The notes: generated by a model not told the origin, from the sequence alone. Positions 19,396-27,218 are shown, numbered from the stretch's first letter. The stretch is 64,000 bases of DNA from Acinetobacter bouvetii DSM 14964 = CIP 107468 (GCF_000368865.1 NZ_KB849727.1:1073000-1136999); one strand, 5' to 3'. Numbers and translations: made by a program.

Positions 19396-20601
19396 ATGTT
19401 TCAACATGTAGATGCTTATGCCGGTGATCCAATTCTTTCCTTGATGGAAGACTTTGTGAAAGATGAACGGACTCAGAAAGTTAATTTAAGTATTGGGCTG
19501 TATTACAACGAAAGCAATATTGTGCCGCAGTTAAAGTCTGTCCAAGCCGCTTATAAAAATATTGAAGCAGGCAATGACAAGGTTAAGCTGTATTTGCCCA
19601 TGGATGGCCTAAAGCCTTATAACCAGGCAACGCAAGCATTAGTGCTAGGCGAAGGCAGCCCAGCCCGCCGTGATGGCCGCGCAGTCACGATTCAAACGCT
19701 GGGCGGTTCAGGCGCACTGAAAGTCGGCGCAGATTTTCTGAAAAAATACTTTCCTCAGTCTGATGTTTGGGTCAGCCAGCCGACATGGGAAAACCATATT
19801 GCGATTTTTAACGGCGCAGGCATTGCATCCCACTTTTACCCATATTTTGATGAAAAGACGAATGGCGTAAATGTGCCGGCCATGCTGGACACCCTCAGTA
19901 CGCTTCCTGCAAAAAGTATTGTACTGCTGCACCCCTGCTGCCATAACCCGACAGGCGCGGATTTAACGCCAGCTGAATGGGATCAAGTCATTGCTGTATT
20001 AAAGCAGCAGGATTTAATTCCATTTTTGGATATCGCGTATCAGGGCTTTGGTCAAGGCTTAGAGCAGGATGCCTACGCCATCCGCGCACTGGATCAATCC
20101 GGCATGAATTTTATTGTCAGCAATTCATTTTCTAAAATCTTTTCCCTGTATGGCGAACGCGTAGGCGGTTTAACCTTTGTCTGCGATGATGCAGACACTG
20201 CGCAAAAAGTTTTAGGCCAGCTGAAAGCCACTGTCCGCCGCATTTACTCCAGCCCAGCCACAACAGGCGCGCTGTTAGTTGAAAATGTATTGCATACGCC
20301 TGAACTGAACGCCTTATGGCAGACTGAACTGAATGAAATGCGCGAGCGGATCATTCATATGCGTGAATTGCTCAGCAGCAAATTGCGCTTAGCGCTGCCC
20401 GAACATAATTTTGACTATTTGCTGAAACAGCAAGGCATGTTCAGCTATACCGGTTTAACTGCGGCGCAAGTGGATCAGCTGAAAGATCAGTACGGCATTT
20501 ATTTAGTGCGCAGCGGACGCATGTGCGTGGCAGGGTTAAATTTGAACAATATTGATTATGTCGCAGATTCGATCGCCAGCGTCATTCAGGCCACGGCTTG
20601 A
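19396..20601 (+). CDS. tyrB: Aromatic amino acid aminotransferase
   Basis: A 401-residue class I aminotransferase of the AspC/TyrB type using pyridoxal phosphate. The Schiff-base lysine is Lys247 in [30 protein letters not shown] carries the conserved NPTG segment, LDIAYQGFG the cofactor-contacting Asp and Tyr, and [10 protein letters not shown] the substrate-carboxylate arginine. It interconverts tyrosine and 4-hydroxyphenylpyruvate (also Phe, and probably Asp). In this position behind hpd and the permease I infer a catabolic role. GAAGG ribosome site; a terminator follows. Aspartate aminotransferase is the close alternative. Confidence 0.92.
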   Translation: MFQHVDAYAGDPILSLMEDFVKDERTQKVNLSIGLYYNESNIVPQLKSVQAAYKNIEAGNDKVKLYLPMDGLKPYNQATQALVLGEGSPARRDGRAVTIQTLGGSGALKVGADFLKKYFPQSDVWVSQPTWENHIAIFNGAGIASHFYPYFDEKTNGVNVPAMLDTLSTLPAKSIVLLHPCCHNPTGADLTPAEWDQVIAVLKQQDLIPFLDIAYQGFGQGLEQDAYAIRALDQSGMNFIVSNSFSKIFSLYGERVGGLTFVCDDADTAQKVLGQLKATVRRIYSSPATTGALLVENVLHTPELNALWQTELNEMRERIIHMRELLSSKLRLALPEHNFDYLLKQQGMFSYTGLTAAQVDQLKDQYGIYLVRSGRMCVAGLNLNNIDYVADSIASVIQATA

Positions 20602-20644
20602 AGGCTGCGTTTGAATTATTGCCGTATTTAAAAGACTGACAGTG

Positions 20645-20670
20645 AAATGCCCGCAGCTGCGGGCATTTTA
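20645..20670 (+). terminator. Intrinsic terminator of tyrB
   Basis: AAATGCCCGCAGCTGCGGGCATTTTA, a perfect palindrome with a short T-tail, starting 44 bases after the tyrB stop. Confidence 0.8.
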
Positions 20671-20918
20671 ATTTACAGCGGCATGAGCAAAAATCACATT
20701 GACCGGACTTCAACATTGCATTCAGTTTGCCGCCTGAGAGGGCGGACTAATACACCAATAAAAAATGATTTTGTTCAAAAAGTCGAATTAAACGATATTC
20801 TACGCAGTATGTATTGACTCAATTATTTTAATAAATACTATCCAATTAATCATTTATATAATCCTATTTTTTATTTTGGATGGTCAAAAATTAAAAAATT
20901 TTGTTTTTCGGGAAGAAC

Positions 20919-20990
20919 ATGGATGGATACAATATCTACAATATTGTTTTAACCGCAATCTTTTCAGTTGTCATTTTAGGGATTTTTTGA
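20919..20990 (+). CDS. Candidate 23-residue membrane peptide
   Basis: ATG at 20919 (after GGGAAGAAC, a usable ribosome site) encodes MDGYNIYNIVLTAIFSVVILGIF, then TGA. It is a single hydrophobic helix. Its stop is one base before the GTG start of the next frame, an arrangement suited to translational coupling. Could be a leader peptide, a small toxin-like peptide, or the start of a gene broken by a frameshift. Confidence 0.4.
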   Translation: MDGYNIYNIVLTAIFSVVILGIF

Positions 20991-20991
20991 G

Positions 20992-21240
20992 GTGCGGAAA
21001 AAAAACAGAAAAATTATTGTCTTTAGAGATTATGATAATCTTGGACTCACTTTTCTAATTCCAACAGCATTTTTCGGTATTATTTTTCTATTTCATATGT
21101 TTGGTAGAAATCCTCTATATGGCACTGTTTTAGCGGGTGTTGTTTCTTTTATTTTATTGATCATCTTGATTAAAAATAGCTATGCAGATAATAACCGAGT
21201 GATTTGGTTACCAAGTTCCCACCCGCTTTTCTATGGGTGA
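20992..21240 (+). pseudogene. Small membrane protein, 5' part of a probable split gene
   Basis: An 82-codon frame from GTG 20992 with a basic N-terminus (MRKKNRKIIVFRDYDNLG) and two membrane helices (LTFLIPTAFFGIIFLFHMF and YGTVLAGVVSFILLIILI). It runs out at a TGA at 21238-21240 after IWLPSSHPLFYG. A second, overlapping frame continues with plausible membrane protein sequence to 21437. The simplest reading is one gene of about 145 codons interrupted by a frameshift in 21195-21240. The 23-residue peptide lies just upstream. Family not recognised. Confidence 0.45.
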
Positions 21241-21437
21241 TTAATTTATTTTCACTCATTAAACCAAGTGGTCAAACAGCCAAACAGCGAAGAGAAAGCC
21301 AAGCAACAGCACTTTTAGTTTTAACGGCCATTACCCCTATTATTGGGATTCTAGTTGTCGATAAATCTGGAGAACTGTTTAGCCCTCGGCAATGGATTAA
21401 AGGTAAAAGAGTTGGCCGTATCCGAAATCATATGTAA
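21204..21437 (+). pseudogene. Small membrane protein, 3' part of the probable split gene
   Basis: This frame is open from 21195 and only has TTG (21204) as a possible start, without a ribosome site. It reads PAFLWVINLFSLIKPSGQTAKQRRES, then a helix ATALLVLTAITPIIGILVV and a basic tail ending GKRVGRIRNHM. Relative to the preceding frame it is shifted by minus one over a 46-base overlap. I see no classical slippery heptamer, so a mutation is more likely than programmed frameshifting. It converges with the next gene, whose stop is ten bases away. Confidence 0.42.
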
Positions 21438-21446
21438 AAAGTTTTA

Positions 21447-22289
21447 TTATTTAGCTGTCTTTTCTACATATTCAGCTTTTTGAGTGTTGTAATTGAATAT
21501 GCTTTTGTATGGCTTGTTTTCTTTGCCTTTGTCAGTGTATGTCACTTCTATAGGATAATATTTTGAATTATTTACAACGACCTTTAATTTAGAGCTTGTA
21601 CTAGATGCACGTTGAGGTCGGCCGGCATAAAAGCCTGCTGTACTACCGCCAGCCGAACCAATTTCTAAAGCTTGGATCTTACCGACATCTGGAAGTAGCA
21701 AGGCAAACCATATAGAAACTTCTTGTCCGCCTGCACCAGTAAATGAAGCTTTGCTATAACTTCCCATTTTGTCTATACCAAAAGGCTGTATGTTGTTTTG
21801 TAGATCAATTTGAAAATTAAAGCTGAAATGCCCATTTGCTGAAGGTATTTGGGTTTGATCTTTTGCTGAATTGATCAAGATAAATTGATCCTTTTTCTTT
21901 TTATAAAGTAAAAAATCAGCTGTACTCGAGCAAGCTCGACAACCTTGGATATATCCATCAGAAATGCCGACTTTCTCAACGATAACAAGGTAACGCTCTT
22001 CACCCTGGATATTTTTAAATTGGATCGTTGGGTGGATAAATCCGAGTACATTTGTATCCAGTTGTTCACTTGGTAGTTTTTTAAAATAGTCATCTAGTTC
22101 TTGAGGTTCAACGTATGCCATGGCATTACTCAGCGTATAGGGATATGCCGTTTCAAGTATTGTATTTTTATTGAGCAATATTGACGTAGTGGATGATTGT
22201 TTTTGTATTGGAGATAATGCATAGCTTAGGTTCAGCCCTGAAAGGAGTAGGATTGCTGTTAGTACAACGGATAATTTTATTGTTTTCAT
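21447..22289 (-). CDS. Exported protein of unknown function
   Basis: A 280-residue protein with a Sec signal peptide (MKTIKLSVVLTAILLLSGLNLSYA). The mature part contains a close cysteine pair, GCRACSS, suggesting a disulphide, and a glycine/serine-rich segment (EIGSAGGSTAGFYAGRPQRASS). It should be periplasmic or secreted. DNA is AT-rich like its neighbours. It is last in a minus-strand series of small exported proteins (22839, 22448). I do not recognise the family; small exported proteins grouped like this can be immunity or adaptor proteins, but nothing here proves that. Confidence 0.75.
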   Translation of the reverse strand: MKTIKLSVVLTAILLLSGLNLSYALSPIQKQSSTTSILLNKNTILETAYPYTLSNAMAYVEPQELDDYFKKLPSEQLDTNVLGFIHPTIQFKNIQGEERYLVIVEKVGISDGYIQGCRACSSTADFLLYKKKKDQFILINSAKDQTQIPSANGHFSFNFQIDLQNNIQPFGIDKMGSYSKASFTGAGGQEVSIWFALLLPDVGKIQALEIGSAGGSTAGFYAGRPQRASSTSSKLKVVVNNSKYYPIEVTYTDKGKENKPYKSIFNYNTQKAEYVEKTAK

Positions 22290-22336
22290 ATTGTTCCTAT
22301 TTTTCTAAAGTTTTACAGTTTGACTGTATAGCGGAT

Positions 22337-22432
22337 TCATCGCGGATAGTGACATGCAGGAGTTTTATATTGTTGTGCTTTTAATAAAAGATTTTCATAT
22401 TTTTGAATAAGTTGTTCTTCAAGTTCTGCCAT
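22337..22432 (-). CDS. Candidate 31-residue peptide, possibly a gene remnant
   Basis: The minus-strand ATG at 22430-22432 opens a 31-codon frame, mostly a charged helix (MAELEEQLIQKYENLLLKAQ) ending in PACHYPR and TGA. It lies between two co-directional exported-protein genes. The ribosome site is weak (AGATAATAGAAA). Its helix composition looks protein-like, so it may be a true small protein or the N-terminal remnant of a larger one. Confidence 0.35.
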   Translation of the reverse strand: MAELEEQLIQKYENLLLKAQQYKTPACHYPR

Positions 22433-22447
22433 TTTCTATTATCTCTA

Positions 22448-22819
22448 TTATTTATATTTTACTGAATCCACAAAGCACAGTACTTTTGTTGTGTGATGTG
22501 CTGTTTCTGCGCGGAATAATTCAGAACATTTCACATCAATCGCTTTACCTTCTTTCTTAAAATATTGGTTATAGCGTTGCATGTTTGAATCCGCCAATTG
22601 AATCAGTTTGGTTTTTTCTAAGCCTTCTTCACCATTTACATTAAGTTGTTGATCTAGTGCTAAAGCAATTTGATTACCGCCAAAAGTTTCTTGGTTCGGA
22701 TGAAGGCTTTTAATTTTAATTAATTTTCCTGAAATGGTAGCAGGCTTTCCATAATAAAAATTTTGTGCATGACTTAAAATAGGCATAACCATTAGCATTG
22801 AAATGAATATTTTTTTCAT
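22448..22819 (-). CDS. Small exported protein, possibly DUF4431-like
   Basis: A 123-residue protein starting at ATG 22817-22819, chosen because it places a signal peptide at the very N-terminus (MKKIFISMLMVMPILSHA). The in-frame extension to 22855 would overlap the upstream gene. The mature part begins FYYGKPATISGKLIKIKSLHPN, includes ALALDQQLNV, and ends with two cysteines (VKCSEL and VLCFVDS). The GKL...HPN...ALDQ pattern reminds me of DUF4431 proteins; that is recollection, not a search. Probably periplasmic. 19 bases downstream of the next upstream gene, so likely co-transcribed. Confidence 0.68.
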   Translation of the reverse strand: MKKIFISMLMVMPILSHAQNFYYGKPATISGKLIKIKSLHPNQETFGGNQIALALDQQLNVNGEEGLEKTKLIQLADSNMQRYNQYFKKEGKAIDVKCSELFRAETAHHTTKVLCFVDSVKYK

Positions 22820-22838
22820 AATTTTAGACTCGAAAACC

Positions 22839-23297
22839 TTATTCTTGTACTTCACATTTTATTGCTTTCGTAGGCGTAATATTTTTTGCTGAGACCAATT
22901 GAGTTAAGTCAAAACCTTCTGTTTCTTCTATAAATAATTTGTAGTCTTTAATTTGAATGGTTGCTTGACCTTTATACTCGCAATACCCTTTTTTGATATT
23001 GTTAGGTAATTTAAAGGTTTTTTTCGCTGTGTCAAAATTGCTAAAGCAGAACCATACAGTTCGCTCATCACCTTTTGGGCGAGGAATAAGTACAGATGAT
23101 GCTTGGTTGGGTTCAAAGCAAATATCATCGCCCATATAATCCAAATACTCTGGGTCTAAGTTGCGTGAAAAAGTTCCTGTTAAAGTTGCCTGCCCTTGGT
23201 AATTTTTAAACCCAGACTCTGTTTTTTGATACTTGAAACTTTGTGCTTGCGCCAATACTGGGAATAGCATAAAGGCAAAGAGTAAAATTTTTTTCAT
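22839..23297 (-). CDS. Small exported protein of unknown function
   Basis: A 152-residue protein with signal peptide MKKILLFAFMLFPVLAQA and four cysteines in the mature part (DICFEP, VWFCFSN, GYCEYKG, IKCEVQE), consistent with two disulphides. It contains YQGQATLTGTFSRNLDPEY near the start and EYKGQATIQIKDYKLFIEE later, which look like two related beta-hairpin strands. First gene of the minus-strand exported-protein series, with an AGG-type ribosome site. Not recognised. Confidence 0.72.
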   Translation of the reverse strand: MKKILLFAFMLFPVLAQAQSFKYQKTESGFKNYQGQATLTGTFSRNLDPEYLDYMGDDICFEPNQASSVLIPRPKGDERTVWFCFSNFDTAKKTFKLPNNIKKGYCEYKGQATIQIKDYKLFIEETEGFDLTQLVSAKNITPTKAIKCEVQE

Positions 23298-23369
23298 AAT
23301 CAGCCTAATTTACATTTTATAAAGTGTTAAATATCCAGTAATTCTACTCAATCTATGAAAATAAAAAAA

Positions 23370-23610
23370 CTAAACAAACATATGCTGTAACACGCCTTTT
23401 TCCACGTTTCTGCTTACTCAATTTGCTGTGCCACGATTTCAATTTTTTTGGTCAAGATTCGATAAGAAATTGGCGATTTTTGTTTGTTCTTCTAGGCAGG
23501 GAAGCTGTATTGGTAGTTCTCTTTGCTCTGAAATTCCAGTATATAATCTTGTTGCACCTATACATAAATCAAATAAACTTTTTGAAAGCGTGAAGTTACT
23601 CGGCATCGTA
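23370..23610 (-). pseudogene. hsdS: Decayed C-terminal end of a type I restriction specificity subunit
   Basis: The minus strand reads IGATRLYTGISEQRELPIQL-PCLEEQTKIANFLSNLDQK, the classic conserved region preceding the C-terminal helix of HsdS. After an AAAAAAA run the frame shifts: the next frame gives IEIVAQQIE, a TAA stop, then AETWKK. A further shift gives KKGVLQHMFV and a TAG at 23370-23372, the usual HsdS terminus. So at least two frameshifts and one nonsense codon separate recognisable pieces. The target-recognition domains are missing; upstream sequence is replaced by the IS5 transposase tail. No hsdR or hsdM lies in the window. Confidence 0.75.
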
Positions 23611-23822
23611 AGATGATTCTTATTATTCCGAGAAAATCTAACAGCAGAAAACCCAACATAGAGTTTGATCATCACCTATATCGCTTAAGGCATCTTGTTG
23701 AAAATATGTTTGCTCGTTTAAAACATTTTCGCGGTATTGCCACACGTTTTGAAAAATTAGCTCGAAATTATAAGTCCATGTTGTTCTTAGCGTGCTTATT
23801 TATTTGCTACAAAGCCAAATGA
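23611..23822 (+). pseudogene. C-terminal fragment of an IS5-type transposase
   Basis: The plus-strand frame reads IPRKSNSRKPNIEFDHHLYR, then LRHLVENMFARLKHFRGIATRFEKLARNYKSMLFLACLF. The YRxRHxVENxFxxLKxFRxIATRxxK block is the third catalytic (glutamate) region and end of IS5/IS427-type transposases. Only about 70 codons survive. The front abuts the hsdS remnant and the tail is followed by GAGGACACGCC at 23821-23831, which may be part of the element's terminal repeat. The other end is absent, so it is a one-ended scar. Confidence 0.72.
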
Positions 23823-24084
23823 GGACACGCCATAGTTTACCGAAAAATAAAACGATTTCAGCCTTAAACACCTGATGCAAGTCAAAATATGTCGCTATAA
23901 AACTAATACAAATGGGCTCATTTCATAAAATCTAATAAAAATCATTTACTAAGGACATATTGATTGCCAGAAATAAGCACCCAGAAACAACCGAAGATAC
24001 CATCAGTTATCTAGATCACTAAATCATCATTATTTACCAATCGCTTGCAATAAAATACTTGTAAATTCCAGTCAAAAAATTTAA
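23823..24084. other. AT-rich spacer upstream of the HTH regulator
   Basis: No gene seen. It includes a half-matching copy (TTTACTAAG, 23945-23953) of the palindrome found directly upstream of the regulator. Confidence 0.45.
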
Positions 24085-24113
24085 TTTAGTAAAAATTATA
24101 TCTATTTACTAAA
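24085..24113. promoter_or_regulatory. Paired palindromic operator-like sites
   Basis: TTTAGTAAA (24085-24093) and TTTACTAAA (24105-24113) are exact reverse complements, and each is itself a palindrome around one central base. Their centres are 20 bases apart, about two helical turns. They flank an AT-rich TATATC hexamer and end five bases before the ATG of the HTH gene, so a bound repressor would block its own promoter. Confidence 0.6.
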
Positions 24114-24118
24114 TTATT

Positions 24119-25099
24119 ATGAATAGCATCCCATATATTGATCTAGCATTAAAAATGCTTAAATGCTCTCAAAAAGAGCTTGCCCAAGCTTTGGAAGTTT
24201 CCCCTACCCAAATTACAAAATGGAAAAAGGGTGAATATATATCTTTTGAAATGGAGGAAAAATTTAAAAAATTACTTAACTTAGGTGATTTTTCAGCAGA
24301 GTTTATTTTATTAACAGGTTCCACTGAAAGTGCCGAAAAATGGAACAAATTGACTCAATTTATTGCTGAAACGGTTCGTGATAATGCAGAAACTGGCTAT
24401 GAAACAACACCTCTTTATGATGAATTAGATCTTCTAACTCAATCCACACTGAGAACTTTGCAGCAAATGGGAGTAAATTTCCCACCTGAATATCCTCAAG
24501 AATTAGATTTAGAATTTGAGGTTTCTATAGATGATAAGCAATATGACGAAACATTTAATTCTATATATGAAGTGATTTACGAAAACCCTTATTCATCATT
24601 AATTTATAAAATTTTTAGCGCGCTTAATGATGTTTATGGCTTCTACGCGGCATACATTTATGACTTTTTTTATGACGATGATTTGGGTTTAGAAAATACA
24701 GATGCATGTAACATTGAACCATGCTTGTTAGGACTTGCAGCAAGTAAAATTGAGCCACCATTAGAATCTTTTGCACCCAATTTTCAAAAGTTTAAAGCTA
24801 AAACCACTCATTCATTTGAAAAATGGATCAATATTGTCAAGGAAAAAGCTTTTCGAGCTGGTATTCCTCTTCGAGCCGAGCTGATGAACCTCATCTATGA
24901 CAATCATGATTCAAATGGTCATGAAGCTGAAGCAGAGAGCTTAGGAGTTAATAAAACAAGAATTCATCCTGATATTTATATGAATGAATTATTAACAGGT
25001 ATGAGAGTAATTCATCAAGTTCTACCAGAAATTCTTAAAAAACTTGAAATTTATGAAAATTTTATTGTTGATGAATCTAATTTGAAAATTAATAAGTAA
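24119..25099 (+). CDS. HTH (XRE-like) protein with large unknown C-terminal domain
   Basis: A 326-residue protein whose first 50 residues form a helix-turn-helix of lambda-repressor type (LKMLKCSQKELAQALEVSPT followed by QITKWKKGEYISFEMEEKF). The remaining 270 residues are acidic and rich in Tyr, Phe, Asp and Glu, with segments such as YGFYAAYIYDFFYDDDLG. They match no domain I know. There is no Shine-Dalgarno sequence before the ATG, and the operator-like palindromes end five bases upstream, so the message may be almost leaderless. It is AT-rich and lies between IS/hsdS scars and ssrA, a frequent integration locus. I infer an acquired autoregulated regulator. Confidence 0.75.
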   Translation: MNSIPYIDLALKMLKCSQKELAQALEVSPTQITKWKKGEYISFEMEEKFKKLLNLGDFSAEFILLTGSTESAEKWNKLTQFIAETVRDNAETGYETTPLYDELDLLTQSTLRTLQQMGVNFPPEYPQELDLEFEVSIDDKQYDETFNSIYEVIYENPYSSLIYKIFSALNDVYGFYAAYIYDFFYDDDLGLENTDACNIEPCLLGLAASKIEPPLESFAPNFQKFKAKTTHSFEKWINIVKEKAFRAGIPLRAELMNLIYDNHDSNGHEAEAESLGVNKTRIHPDIYMNELLTGMRVIHQVLPEILKKLEIYENFIVDESNLKINK

Positions 25100-25124
25100 A
25101 TCAAATGTTGCGAAAACGAGGCAA

Positions 25125-25158
25125 TAAAAAAGCCACTTTTTAAAGTGGCTTTTTTATA
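25125..25158. terminator. Bidirectional terminator between the HTH gene and ssrA
   Basis: AAAAAAGCCACTTTTTAAAGTGGCTTTTTT, symmetrical with A- and T-runs on both sides. It serves the converging HTH gene (plus) and tmRNA (minus). Confidence 0.85.
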
Positions 25159-25166
25159 TGGAATTT

Positions 25167-25525
25167 TGGTGGAGGTGGCGGGAGTTGAACCCGCGTCCGC
25201 CAGCATTACGCTCGAGAATACTACATGCTTAGATATCGTCTACTGTTTTAACTCTTTGTGACCCGACGAACAGGGTACAAATCGCGATCCTCTTAATTTA
25301 GTACAAAGCCCCGAGGCTTGGCTTTATACGGACTTGTGTGCGTGCGCTTCAGTCGGACTCTCTAACCACAAGTATTCGGAGAGGCGGACAAGCTGCCCTT
25401 AGGCAGCTAGAGCGTATGATTCGTCGTTTGCGACTAAAAAATGCAAATTTGATTTACGAGAGAAAATGCGCTCTCGGCATGCATCTATGAGTTTCATCAC
25501 CAGCGTCGAAGCCAGAAACACCCCC
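25167..25525 (-). ncRNA. ssrA: Transfer-messenger RNA (tmRNA)
   Basis: About 359 bases on the minus strand. The 5' end is GGGGGTGTTTCTGGCTTCGA (ending at 25525) and the 3' end is the tRNA-like GAGTTCAAACC-type arm with ...CCGCCACCTCCACCA (CCA at 25167-25169 complement). The tag frame lies at 25399-25431 (complement): a GCA resume codon, then AACGACGAATCATACGCTCTAGCTGCC and TAA, giving ANDESYALAA. tmRNA with SmpB rescues stalled ribosomes and marks the product for proteolysis. Ends are inferred from the conserved termini. Confidence 0.95.
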
Positions 25526-25538
25526 AAAGTACTTAGCA

Positions 25539-25547
25539 ATCATAGCA
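25539..25547 (-). promoter_or_regulatory. Probable extended -10 promoter of ssrA
   Basis: On the minus strand TGCTATGAT (TG-n plus TATGAT) lies 13 bases upstream of the mature tmRNA 5' end. No good -35 is visible, which fits an extended -10 promoter. Confidence 0.5.
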
Positions 25548-25656
25548 CAAATGTTTAATATCGCGATGCGTTTTTTAAACATTTAAACAACTTGATGTGC
25601 TTAATAGCATAATTGCGCTAATATTTTAATTTTCAAGTCAAACAATAAAATAATTT

Positions 25657-27141
25657 ATGAGCTACTTACTTGCACTCGACCAAGGAACCACTTCGAGTCG
25701 TGCCATTATTTTCAATGAACAAGGTCAAGTTCAGGCAACGGCGCAACGCGAAACACGTATACATACCCCGCATTCAGGCTGGGTAGAACAAGATGCGCAG
25801 GAGATTTGGAGTTCACAAATTGCCGTTATACAACAAGCTTTAGCAAATGCACGAATTCTAGCCAAAGACATCAAAGCCATTGGGCTCACCAATCAGCGCG
25901 AAACGACGGTCGTATGGGACAAGCGTACAGGCAAGCCGCTTGCCCCTGCCATTATTTGGCAAGACCGCCGCGCAGCAGAATGGTGCAATCAGCTCATACA
26001 GCAAAATCTGCATGATCGCATTCATCAAAAAACGGGGCTAAGAATCGACCCCTATTTCAGTGCGGGCAAATTAGTCTGGCTGCTGGAAAATATTTCTGGA
26101 CTGCGTCAATTGGCGCAGCAAGGCCATGCTGCTTTTGGCACCATAGACAGCTGGCTGATTTGGAATTTAACTCAAGGCGCAGAACATGTGATTGAGGCCA
26201 GCAATGCTTCACGCACCATGCTGATGAATTTGCAAAACCAGCAATGGGATGAGGAGCTGCTGGAGTTATTTAAAATTCCTGCTTCAATTTTACCTAGAAT
26301 CATCAGTTCTGACAGCTATGTAGCAGATACGGCGCCAGGCTTGCTTGGCGCTAATATCCCCATCACCGGCATTTTAGGCGATCAGCAGTCAGCGCTATTC
26401 GGCCAATCCTGCTTTGAAGCGGGAACCGCGAAAAATACCTACGGCACAGGCTGCTTTATGCTGTTTAACACGGGGCACGAGGTTCAGTTTAGCCAAAATA
26501 AACTGCTGTCTACACTCGCTTGGCAAGCACAGAATCAGACCACTTTTGCACTGGAAGGCAGTGTATTTATGGCTGGCGCTATCGTGCAATGGCTACGTGA
26601 CGGCCTCGGCATCATTCAAACAAGCAGTGAAGTAGAAAAGCTGGCCAGCCAAGTTCAATCTACAGATGGCGTTGTTTTAGTGCCTGCATTTACGGGCCTT
26701 GGCGCACCTCACTGGGACAGTGAGGCGCGCGCCCTGCTCTGCGGCATGTCACGCGGCACCAGCAAGGCGCATATCGCTCGGGCTGCTTTAGAGGCCATTG
26801 CCTTTCAGGTGTCAGATGTACTGACGGCCATGCAATCGGATATTTGCAAACCGCTGAAAGAGCTTCGGGTCGATGGCGGAGCATGCGCCAATGACATGCT
26901 GATGCAGTTTCAGGCCGATATTCTGAATGTTCCAGTACTCCGTCCGAAACTGCTCGAATCCACGGCTTGGGGCGCTGCCGCGATGGCTGGCTTAAAATCT
27001 GGAGTATTTTCCAATTTAGACGAGATTGCGCAGTCTTGGCAGCTGGAACGCGCTTTTGAACCCAAAATGAATGCAGATCAGCGTGAATATCATCTGCAGC
27101 AGTGGCAAGCAGCACTGAAACGCGCGAAATCCGATCTGTAA
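25657..27141 (+). CDS. glpK: Glycerol kinase
   Basis: A 494-residue FGGY-family kinase converting glycerol to sn-glycerol 3-phosphate with ATP. It starts with LLALDQGTTSSRAIIFNEQG (phosphate-binding motif). It has GLTNQRETTVVWDKRTGKPL and the FGGY signature region FTGLGAPHWDSEARALLCG, and ends with the ELRVDGGACANDMLMQFQAD segment. Normal length. The ribosome site is weak (AATAATTT). No glpF, glpD or glpR is adjacent. Divergent from ssrA; a terminator follows. Confidence 0.96.
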   Translation: MSYLLALDQGTTSSRAIIFNEQGQVQATAQRETRIHTPHSGWVEQDAQEIWSSQIAVIQQALANARILAKDIKAIGLTNQRETTVVWDKRTGKPLAPAIIWQDRRAAEWCNQLIQQNLHDRIHQKTGLRIDPYFSAGKLVWLLENISGLRQLAQQGHAAFGTIDSWLIWNLTQGAEHVIEASNASRTMLMNLQNQQWDEELLELFKIPASILPRIISSDSYVADTAPGLLGANIPITGILGDQQSALFGQSCFEAGTAKNTYGTGCFMLFNTGHEVQFSQNKLLSTLAWQAQNQTTFALEGSVFMAGAIVQWLRDGLGIIQTSSEVEKLASQVQSTDGVVLVPAFTGLGAPHWDSEARALLCGMSRGTSKAHIARAALEAIAFQVSDVLTAMQSDICKPLKELRVDGGACANDMLMQFQADILNVPVLRPKLLESTAWGAAAMAGLKSGVFSNLDEIAQSWQLERAFEPKMNADQREYHLQQWQAALKRAKSDL

Positions 27142-27170
27142 TCCATTCTTGCTATCATGCTGCCCATCCA

Positions 27171-27204
27171 TAAAAAAAACCGCTTATAAAAGCGGTTTTT
27201 TTTA
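27171..27204. terminator. Bidirectional terminator between glpK and emrB
   Basis: AAAAAAAACCGCTTATAAAAGCGGTTTTTTTT, 30 bases after glpK and 15 bases before the end of the converging emrB-like gene. Confidence 0.85.
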
Positions 27205-27218
27205 TCAAGAACTGTCAC

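Noticed and set aside
21195..21240. Programmed -1 frameshift in the split membrane gene
   Set aside because: No X-XXY-YYZ slippery heptamer in the right phase and no clear downstream pseudoknot; mutation is simpler.
25167..25200. ssrA 3' end as an att site for an integrated element
   Set aside because: I found no second copy of the ssrA 3' end and no integrase gene in the window.
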